From Euphorbia lathyris (lineage: Eukaryota; Streptophyta; Magnoliopsida; Malpighiales; Euphorbiaceae), in assembly GCF_963576675.1 (NCBI RefSeq), contig NC_088919.1:48692501-48756500 (forward strand): a stretch of DNA of 64,000 nucleotides. Direction: 5' to 3'. Below the pieces are notes generated by a model. It saw only the letters and a list, made by a program, of their open reading frames with translations. It had not been told where the DNA came from and searched no databases. Position numbers and translations under genes: made by a program. Below, in pieces: positions 55,458 through 64,000 of this stretch (positions are counted from its first letter, which is position 1; every line of letters begins with the position of its first letter).

Positions 55458-58352
55458 CTAAGCTCGATATACTCCTTTGCCTTTATCTTTACTTCCTGAG
55501 GCATTACCTGCAAGCTGAGTTCCTTCTTGGCTCTGAGTTCCTTCTTGGCTTTTCTCCCTCATTTTGCCATCATCGGGTTTATAAAGGAAGGTATCATTGC
55601 GAGCATGCGTGGAGAGGACATTTGAGTAACGCTGGAGCCTCTTTGTGCTTTCACGTAAGCCATCAATTACAGGTACACTGTCATTTTGGACATGGCGAGG
55701 AACCCGGAGAGAGCTGCTAATCATGCTGAGTAGGCATTCATGTGATTTGCTAAGCCAGGTGAGCGAGCTGGTGATCTGAGCAAAAGATTGGTGGTACATC
55801 TTCAGCATGGCAGAGTCATAAAACATGCGCTGAGCATTGTTGATGCGCATTACCTTTATAATTGCTTGGGAAAAACTCAAGAGTTGACCATTGGAGACTG
55901 GGTCAACATCCATCTGTGCTTGGTTGACGTTGAGTAGACTGATTGCTTCACTCAGTTGGTCAATCGTACACTGAGAGGTAGAAGATACTAATTCACGCGT
56001 ACTAGTCAGTTCAGCAGTTAGATTGGCAAAGCAGTCTTGTAGCTCAGCAGAGGTAGCAGACTCAGGATTGCCAGTTGCGCTTGATTTGGTCAGTTCTGCA
56101 GTTAACTTAGCAAAATAGCCTTGAAGCTTAGTGGAAGTTGCATACCCTGGATTAACTTCCGACTGTTGTTGGATTTTGCCTTCAAGTGAGTTCAGATGGT
56201 TCACCATTGTGAGTACCAATTCAGTCAGCTTTGCTATTTGGTCTTGCCTGGGTTGCTGAGTTTGAACTGTGGTTATAACACTTACAAGATCCTTGAGTCC
56301 TCTTAGTTCATTGAGAAGTTGAGTGATACCAGACAGGTGGGAGGACTCAGCATGAGAAGATCTAGTAGCATCAGCTTGAGGAGGGTTCAAATCTTGAAGC
56401 AAGGACTGAGCAGAGGCAATGATTCGTCGTCCTGACTCAGTAGCATTCAAGTATGTGAATTGAGCAGCATTTGTCTTAGAGGCTGGAATTGAGCTTGATG
56501 GTGGTGGAGTTGGCTGTTTGCCAGATTGATCATTTTGATTGGTGACAGGACTTTGATGCAGATTGGCTTCAGGAGCTGATTTAGCAACATGCTATGTTGG
56601 AGGTGGAGTTTAGTTAGTCTTGTTGACCTGCTCAACTTGAGTGGGTGAAGTTGAAGCAGGATTTGTTCCATCTTGAGCAGTTGGATTTGGATTCTCTGGA
56701 GTCTTGGCTTGTTCCTCAATATGAGTAACAGAGGCTTGGTTTTGCACAAGATCCGTTGGAGGAGACTCAGGCTCAGCATCATGGGAGAAATATTTGAACT
56801 GAATTTTGGAGAGTTCAGCATCAATATCTTGAGGAGGGGAATCATCCAGAAGATCAATGTGCTTTTGTGCCTTCTTCTTGAGTCGCTTGAACCTTATTTC
56901 TTTAGGAGGAGATGGGTCAGCATGAATATCCTCCTCATCAGTATCAACTGTCTCTTCTTCCACAGTTGGATTCTCATGTTGCTCAACGTGATCCTCAACA
57001 GCAACATTTTCTTCTTCCTCAATTCTCCGCTCAGCATCATCCTGATGTTGCTCAACATGAGTAGGTTGTTCCTGCTCGGTATTGACTTCTTCCTCAACAT
57101 GAGTTTCTTGCTCAGCATCCTTGATCGGCTCAGCATGAGTTTGGTCTAGGTCAATTCCATGATCTTTTGGAGGTACAACCCAATCCAAAGGATTAGGTTC
57201 AACTGTCTTTGAGGTATGACCCTTCTTTCTTCTCATCAAGGGAGATTCTGGAGTTTCCTCTTCTTCATTCTCAGGCTCTTCTGGCCTCTTTCTTTTTCCT
57301 GCCGACTCAGCTTTCTCCTTAGCCTGGTCAGTATCAACATTCTTAGCTCTGGTCATAGCCTTCTTCTTCCTGGGCACTTTGTCAACATCTTTTGCAGATG
57401 TTGCCAGCGCTTTTCTCTTCTTCTTGTCCTTAGGGGACTCAGCAGGAGCCTCCACTTCTTTCTCAAGCTCATGCTCAGGCACAACTTCCTGTTCAGCTTC
57501 ATCATTTTCCTCAATATCTTCAACTTCTTCATATCCTTTCAATGGTTGATTGTATAATAATCCAACCAGCAGAGCTGTTGTGATCTCACTTCCCTATGTA
57601 TCAGTCTCATTTATGGTCTCAATCTGTTTATCCTCGAGGATCTTAGTGATTAAAGAACCTAATCGAAGTTTCTTACCTCCTCGCTGGAGTGCACCAACCA
57701 GAAATACCGGAAGGTTGAGAGGGGTGTAGGTCAGTATGTGCCATATGAAGCACTGCTCAAAGTTGGAGGCAGATGAGGCTGAGTTAAGTTTGGGGAAGAT
57801 GAAGTTGGTCAATATGTAGTGTGCCATCTTCTGGTCTTGCCCCATACAGGTGCTGGGTATTTCACCTTTATGATTCTTGGGTTTGCAGAACCCCTTGATC
57901 TGGTCAAGCTTTTCCTTTGGTACCTTTTCTTTTATTGTCCTAAACTCCATTCCTTCATCTGGTAAGTTTAGCAGAGTAGCTAGATAGGCAGGGGTTATGG
58001 TGATTTTCTGTCCTTTGACCGTGGTCTCCAAATAGTCAGCATATTCTTCATCAAGAAACATGTTGGAATAGAACTCTCTGACCAACCTAGGGTATGTTTT
58101 TCCGGTGAGTGAGAAGAGACCGGTCCATTTGTTCTTCTCGATCCAGTCACAGAACGGTTTCTCAGAAGTGACGAATCCTGGAGAGAACCATCTGCATTTT
58201 AGAACCTCCAAGTTGTTGACCTTCTTATGGACCTTGATCATGTTCCTTTCTACTGGGTTTGATGAACCGGCGGGGTCAGCTTGAGTGGGTTTGCCAGAGG
58301 TTTGGCCAAGCTGAGTGGTAAAGTTAGTGATTTCGTTTTTGCCGGAAGCCAT
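55458..58352 (-). pseudogene. Copia extra ORF, second copy, uninterrupted by Ty3 but with stops
   Basis: Same protein as 45779-48008 plus 35107-35745, starting MASGKNEITNF at 58352. It keeps one frame through to GKGVYRA but has stops after ETINETDT (57594-57596), after QVNKTN (56610-56612) and a few codons later near 56593. It has one extra codon against copy 1 (ILEDKQIE against ILEKQIE) and a short duplication SQEGTQ near the C-terminus. It supplies Cys where copy 1 has a TGA. Both copies are dead, but the alignment gives the full-length protein plan of roughly 950 residues. Confidence 0.82.
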
Positions 58353-58904
58353 TGTTATAAATGAAGGTTTTAAGGTTTTAGGGAGAGAGAAGGATTCGAT
58401 TTCAGAAGATTTTAAGCGTAAAGAGTAATGAGTGGGAATCCTTCCACTACTTATAGAGTCTTGAATCATTCCTAATTAATGAACTAGGCGTTTTCTTCTT
58501 GGGATTTTAATCGACAACGATTCTGCCATTTATGACAGGTTCGGCGCATGGGTATTCATTATTACTTGTGTTTTTCTAGGTATGATTTGTTACACGTGTC
58601 ATTGTTCATTGGTACAAGTGGGCTTTTACCCAGTTTGCCAGAATATGAATCGTTTATGATACTGAGTATTCAATTCTTCGTAGATGGATTTTCTATCTCT
58701 TAGTAACTCAACATACGTTGATCACTCAGCATGTACATCTACTTAGCATAAGGTGATTACTCAATATGTTTATCTACTCAGCACAGAATATTTACTCAAC
58801 ATTTGTATCTACTCAGCATAGACTATTAAGCTCAATGTGCAGTAGTTACTAGATTGATATCAGTCAGCATGACAATCACTCAACGTTTATTCAAACATTT
58901 AGAA

Positions 58905-59117
58905 TTATTGAAGAGGATTAGACATACCGATAGCTTCCCTTAGTATGTTAAATTGCTCACGAGCCAAAGGCTTGGTGAAGATATCTGCAAACTGTTCATT
59001 TGTTGGCACATAGGTCAGCTTGATCTCACCCTTTAGTACGTGATCTCTGATGAAGTGATGCCTTATGCTGACATGCTTCATCCTGTTGTGTTGGACAGGA
59101 TTTTTGGATAGATCAAT
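58905..59117 (-). pseudogene. Copia RNase H tail, second copy
   Basis: Last 70 or so codons of pol, from IDLSKNPVQHNRMKHVSIRH to FADIFTKPLAREQF and NPLQ, identical in plan to 48561-48775. It is cut at its 5' side at the copia/outer LTR join. Confidence 0.85.
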
Positions 59118-59469
59118 TGGAGTCATTGTTTATCATACTTATAACTTATCACCATCCATATCACTTCGTAGAGTTTTCGTTATATAAGTCTGTCTCACCC
59201 GTAGTTAAGAGTAGCTTGTAGTTGTTTCCCAAATCAACCCAAAGTATTCACCGCTTAGATAACGTATAAAACCGAGTCGTTTAATACTTGTGGTTATAAA
59301 TCCCGTGGATTCGATACCCGGTCTTAACCGGATTATTACTTGATACGACGGGGTACACTTGCCCCTAAGTAGTAGCGTCTAGTAGAGATAGAGCATTTAG
59401 GAAGATCACATCCATAGTCGTAACATCCTTATCATAATATATATTTAGGGCTCTACCGGACACTCATCA
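59118..59469. mobile_element. Outer LTR, right part (R-U5 side)
   Basis: Holds the phrase 'aaatcccgtggattcgatacccgg' and 'ttactTGATACGACGGGGTACACTTG', typical of the leader or LTR end of plant Ty3 elements. It ends ACACTCATCA at 59469. GGCAT (59470-59474) follows, a 4-of-5 match to GACAT on the left side at 32837-32841. With one copy of that duplication removed, the MULE exon reads through. Confidence 0.6.
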
Positions 59470-59474
59470 GGCAT

Positions 59475-62160
59475 TGATTACAGTTCCCGTTTCATAACGG
59501 ACACCGTTTTCCCATCATGTGAAAATGTTGTTGATTGGGCAAAACAGGTAGCTATTCAAAATGGGTTTGAGATTATAATATCTTCGTATAAACATAGGGG
59601 GAAAGCAAAAGCTGTTGAGATGTTCGCGGGGTGAACGCTACAAAGGGAGAACGGATGAAGCTACTTTAATAAGAAAAAGTAAAACTAAAGTGTGCAGATG
59701 TAAATTTTAGATTAAAGTCTATCAACATTCAGACCTTTCTGGTTGGGGGATGCAGACTAAGGCTGGGTTAATTGGTTAGCACAATCATACATTACGTGTG
59801 TATCCAGAGGGAAGTCAGTAGATGAGCGGACTCAGTACCGCATCTAAAATAATTATGCGTGATATGAGTTTGGCTCAAGCAAAGCCTTGTGCTATTTTAG
59901 CAGCCGTTAAAGAAAAGCATCCCAAAGACAATCCAATAATTAAACACGTATACAATTATAGGGATAAGATGAGGAAGTATGGGTTCGAAGGTAGAGACCT
60001 GGCTAGTCAGTTCTATCATATTGCTCTCGAGAACAAGTATGTTCATTATACGCAAGTTGATCCTTATTCTGGCGTGATAACGCATGTGTTTATGGCACAT
60101 CCAAAATCAGTAGATTTATTTAGGACCTATTACTGGTACATCGACATTGATTCAACGTACAAAACTAATAAGTATAAAATGTCATTTGTTGAAATTGTTG
60201 GGATGACGCTATGCAATAACAACTTTAAGATCGCGTATGCCATTATTAAAGATGAAACTGAAGGGAGCTATCGTTGGATCATGCAGCGCTTGAGGGTTTT
60301 GATGGGGTTTGATCTCAACCCGGCTGTTATTGTTAGTGATAGGGAGTTGGGGTTGTTCAAGCCGATCCTAGAGGTTTTTCCACATTCAGCACACTTGCTA
60401 TGCACCTGGCATATAAATAAGGATGTAGAAGATCAGGTGTACAGAATTATGGGAGATAAATCATTTGTCGCTAAATTTAAGAATGGAAAATGGAGAACAA
60501 TAATACAATCCTTAACCATTGCAGAGTACGAGCAAAATTTGAGCAAGATGAAGGATTCGATGAATAGGTACCAAACTCTTATCTCGTACGTTAAGGAGAC
60601 ATGGTTGGTGCATAAGGAGAAGTTTGTTGTTGCTTGGATGAAAGATTTCCTACATTTTGGCAACACAACTTCTTGTCGTGTGGAGAGCGAACATGCGAGT
60701 CTAAAGCAATGCCTCAATACAGCCAATGGCTCCCTCGATACGGTATGGCAAAAGGTTCACAAGCAGATAGAATCTCAGGCAACTAATATCAGGTATTTGC
60801 AATACGTTCTAATGTAGTATGTTTATCTTCTTATCAGGTATTTGTAATCTCAGGCAACTGATAGTATGTTTATCTTCTTATCAGGTACATGCTTGAGTAG
60901 TCCAGGATTCGTAAAGGAGTCATGTACTCCGGATTCCCCCTTAACTACCTGGTCTGTAATGTCTCCCACCACTGCATGTAGCTGCTTAGTGAAGAGTTTG
61001 AGCGTATGAGAAGTTTGAGCCATAAAGTGAACGTGCTTTGCGGTTGTGTATTGAGAACCTCTCATCAGATACCATGTGCATGCGAGCTCAAACAAACTTA
61101 TGATCTTAACCGTATGATCAGTATTGAGAGGGTTCATATGTTCTGGAGAACACTTTTAATTAATTATGGTCAGACTGATGAAAATGCAGGGTGTAATAAT
61201 CAAACGGAGGATCAGAGATATTTTCAATCCTTAGTCGACCAGGTCTCTAAAGGTGACCCAGCCTTATTGCAGAACATTTCAATACTTATCCATGATCAAC
61301 TGCACCCTGATGAAGCACATTACACCGAACTCGATGTAAAAATTCACGTTCGAGGACGACCTAAGGCGAGTAAATCCACAAAATGTACGCTGAGTACTTG
61401 GGAGTACAATGACACTCGTCATGGACGTGCTTGTTCTACTAGTTCGTCTATGAGTCGTGGTAGAAGTGGTAGAAGAAGCTCTTTATCATCTGTCCATAAT
61501 GTTGCATCATTAGGTAATGTGTATTTGATCAACACAACTTGTTTTTGTAATACAAATTTGCAATATCTAATTCATTTACACTTAACATAAGTGTTGCGAG
61601 GGTTACAATATCTTATTTCACTCAATGCAGATGGAAATACGTTTGATGTTTGTGATTTCATACATTTTGACAAAATAGTTGGGATCATTAAGCCCTATGT
61701 CGAATCATATTACGACATCATCGGTGATGGAAATTGTGGCTTCCGTGTTGTTTCTACCTATATTTTTGGCACCGAAGATTCGTGGCAAGCAGTTAGGCAT
61801 AACCTTAGAAATTAAGTAAACCGTTTTCTGTATGAAAATGTGTTTATTGACGGTGTTGATGCAACAATTAGTAGGATAGGTTGGGACGGTGGAGGTTGTT
61901 TGCATGACAAATGGATGCTCGTTTGGGATGACTTGTATGCCGTATCCACTACTACAAGACCAAAACGAGAGATATGTATAGCTCATTTGGGTAATCACTG
62001 TCGACACTATATCCGTTTAAATTTATCTCCTAATTTTTCGGTACCCCCTATACTGACATGGTGGTTTCAACACCATGATCGAAGCGTTGAAGGGTGGGAG
62101 CGCTTCTATGTTGATAGGAGAGCACAGTGGACAAGATTGGTTAACATTAGGGGTAATTAG
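59475..62160 (+). pseudogene. MULE gene, main part: FAR1-like, MULE transposase, SWIM, OTU-like
   Basis: Continuation of the exons at 32341-32841. A FAR1-like zinc-binding region covers 59500-59820 (ENVVDWAKQVAIQNGFEIII, CRCKF, HNHTLRVYPEG) and has a frameshift near 59632 plus TAG stops. Then 59822-60792 is open and holds the MULE transposase core (YIDIDSTYKTNKYKMSF, VSDRELGLFKPI, HLLCTWHINKDVE). A small intron ends at 60884 and contains a tandem duplication of its own splice region. The next exon (to 61513) has two stops, then a SWIM zinc finger (CGCVLRTSHQIPCACEL). The last exon (61631-62160) is OTU-like: GDGNCGFRVV with the catalytic Cys, and GNH with the likely catalytic His, plus a TAA at 61813. 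Clearly a dead element; the domain order matches a known class of plant MULE proteins. Confidence 0.82.
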
Positions 62161-62204
62161 CTGTTATTGTGTATTTTTTAGACTTTGAGTATTATATATT
62201 ATTG

Positions 62205-63365
62205 TTATTTTGTGAGAGTTGATTGTGAAATAGTTCTGGAATGATCCGGTTCTGTTTCAGTTAGTTGTATATATGTTACAGGTAGTTTGTGAAAGAGTTT
62301 TGTAATGTTCTGGAATGTTCCAGTTATATTTCAGTTAGTTGTATATATGTAATAGGTTGATTGTGAAATACTTCTGTCATGTTCTAGAATGATCCAGTTA
62401 TGTTACAGTTAGTTGTAGCTATGTTACAGTTATGTTACAGGTTGAATGTGAAATACTTCTCTCATATTCTGGATGTATTCAGCTATGTTTCAGTTGAGTT
62501 CAATTGCATTACAGGTTGATTCTTTATGATTTCTATAATGTTTTGGATGTATTCCGTTATGTTTCAGTTATGTTTAGTTGCGTTACAGGTTGATTCTGTA
62601 TGATTTCTGTAATGTTCTAGATGTATTCAGTTATGTTTCAATTGAGTTCAGTTGCGTTACATGTTGATTCTGTATGATTTATGTAATGTTCTAGATGTAT
62701 TCAGTTATGTTTCAGTTGAGTTCAGTTGTGTTACAGGTTGATTCTGTATGATTTCTATAATGTTCTAGATGTATTCGGTTATGTTTCAGTTGAGTTCAGT
62801 TGCGTTATAGGTTGATTCTGTATGATTTCTGTAATATTCTGGATGTATTCAGTTATGTTTCAGTTGAGTTCAGTTGCGTTACATGTTAATTCTGTATGAT
62901 TTCTATAATGTTCTAGATGTATTTAGTTATGTTTGAATTGAGTTCAATTGCGTTATAGGTTGATTCTGTATGATTTCTGTAATATTTTGGATGTATTCAG
63001 TTATGTTTCAGTTGAGTTCAGTTGTGTTTCAGGTTGATTCTTTATGATTTTTGTAATGTTCTGGATGTATTCAGTTATGTTTCAGTTGAGTTCAACGTTG
63101 CGTTACAGGTTGATTCTGTATGATTTCTGTAATATTCTGGATGTATTCAGTTATGTTTCAGTTGAGTTTAGTTGTGTTTCAGGTTGATTCTTTATGATTT
63201 TTGTAATGTTCTGGATGTATTCAGTTATGTTTCAGTTGAGTTCAGTTGCGTTAAAGGTTGATTCTGTATGATTTCTGTAATGTTCTGGATGTATTCAGTT
63301 ATGTTTTAGTTGAGTTCAGTTGCATTACAGGTTGATTCTGTATGATTTCTGTAATGTTCTGTAAT
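62205..63365. repeat. 74-bp minisatellite behind the MULE
   Basis: Units begin GTTGATTCTGTATGATTTCT and end TTCAGTTGCGTTACAG. Starts at 62515, 62589, 62663 and 62737 are exactly 74 apart, and about eleven regular units run to 63330. One has a 2-bp insertion near 63093. Before 62515 the units are diverged and of uneven length (about 62205-62514). No ORF crosses it. Confidence 0.92.
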
Positions 63366-63543
63366 GTAAGTGAAAGACTTCTATTAATAGTTTTATAAAA
63401 AAAAGAACTAAAGTACGCACTTATATAATTAAAGTACTAAAATACCTACAAATATAATCCGTACAACTATAATAAAAAGTACTAAGCTACAGTCACAAAT
63501 CACTTGGCCGAATGCCAAATATCCATAATCTGGTCGTACGACT
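63366..63543. other. Spacer before the last LTR
   Basis: AT-rich, non-coding. It may be the 3' terminal part of the MULE, but I found no inverted partner to the 31935-32340 side. Confidence 0.3.
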
Positions 63544-64000
63544 TGTTGGTCCCGTATAACGTGACAAGGTTAGTTCCAAGGGGGGGATATGAACTAATTT
63601 AAAATTTTGTCCGTTAAGGCTGACTTATTTTCTTTAAGAAAAGGTTTTACACAGCGGCGCTAAGTAGTTTTAAGACACAAGCTTAGTCAACTGGTGACTA
63701 AGTCTGTTTCTTTCCTTGAGTCAGGAGATATCACTTAAGTCTATTCCTGAACTCAGTTTCTTAGTGCACTCAACTCAGCGTGAGTTCGTTACTTAGTCAG
63801 TTTTATAGCAAGCAATATATAAAGGAGTTTAAAGGTTAGAAATATGTTACTCAGCAGACATATCCTGGTTCGGCCTCTCCGCCTACGTCCAGTCCTCGGA
63901 ACTCGTTCTGAGCTTTTTGAATCCTCTACTGAGCTCTTTAAAGGTAGAGCACGAAACCTTTTACAACAGAAGCTGAGTATACAAGAGTACCTTCCTCTAT
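63544..64000. mobile_element. Related copia LTR, start only
   Basis: Begins TGTTGGTCCCGTATAACGTG and goes on with TTAGTTCCAAGGGGGGG, GCTGACTTA, TCCTGGTTCGGCCTCT and GCCTACGTCCAGTCCTCGG, in the same order as the LTRs at 33210 and 53548 but much diverged. It is thus another subfamily of the same copia group. No primer site precedes it, so for a minus-strand element this would be a 3' LTR or a solo LTR. It runs off the window. Confidence 0.75.

Larger units (their letters stand above)
54998..59117 (-). mobile_element. Second copia copy, 3' half only
   Basis: Internal sequence of the same copia family, lacking gag, most of pol and its own 5' LTR. It matches 34647-35745 plus 45779-48770 and shows how that stretch looked without the Ty3 insertion. 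Homology stops after GATCAATTG at about 59117, inside the RNase H coding region, where the outer LTR resumes. Confidence 0.88.

Overview
This window is nuclear DNA of a eudicot plant. Two spliced plant housekeeping genes with consensus GT-AG introns lie in a background of plant transposable elements: two Au-type SINEs, Ty1/copia and Ty3/gypsy LTR elements, LINEs, PIF/Harbinger, hAT-like and Mutator-like elements. The two gene proteins look rosid-like, but I cannot name the species.

Layout. (1) 1-3760, minus: 5' two-thirds of a DP gene (E2F dimerisation partner, DPB-like), running off the left edge, with a hAT-like MITE in one intron. (2) 3761-13047: mostly intergenic, holding a decayed LINE tail (about 4760-5860), four MITE-like elements (three with defined ends and matching target duplications) and two RNase H/LINE fragments. 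(3) 13048-23134, minus: a complete 11-exon organellar histidyl-tRNA synthetase gene (HRS1-like, 506 codons plus stop). Its introns carry two opposite-facing Au SINEs, a GCGCC-rich MITE, TIR remnants and a diverged tandem repeat. (4) 23483-28919: a foldback element with two arms of about 647 bp. Its left arm is split by a 5'-truncated LINE, which is itself split by a 1154-bp hAT-like MITE. (5) 28925-31931: a near-complete PIF/Harbinger element with a dead transposase and a 39-bp coding minisatellite. (6) 32341-62160: a Mutator-like (MULE) gene with MULE transposase, SWIM and OTU-protease-like regions, cut in two by a retrotransposon stack of about 26.6 kb. The stack has an outer LTR (32842-33209 and 59118-59469); inside it a tandem SIRE-like copia arrangement LTR-internal-LTR-internal; and inside the first copia copy a 10-kb Tat-lineage Ty3/gypsy element (35751-45773). 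(7) 62205-63365: a 74-bp minisatellite. (8) 63544-64000: the start of another copia LTR.

How it fits together. The two cellular genes are unrelated: cell-cycle transcription control, and aminoacylation for chloroplast and mitochondrial translation. Everything else is parasitic DNA, and target duplications allow insertions to be ordered. The MULE came before the outer LTR, which came before the copia array, which came before the Ty3 element. Likewise the foldback came before the LINE, which came before the hAT MITE. All transposon coding regions seen here are broken, many by in-frame stops that one C-to-T or G-to-A change could explain. The least ordinary content is the spliced antisense gene inside the Ty3 element, the domain-bearing extra ORF downstream of copia pol, the OTU-carrying MULE, and a conflict between nesting order and LTR divergence. 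Coordinates were read by eye. Family names rest on recognised motifs, not database searches.
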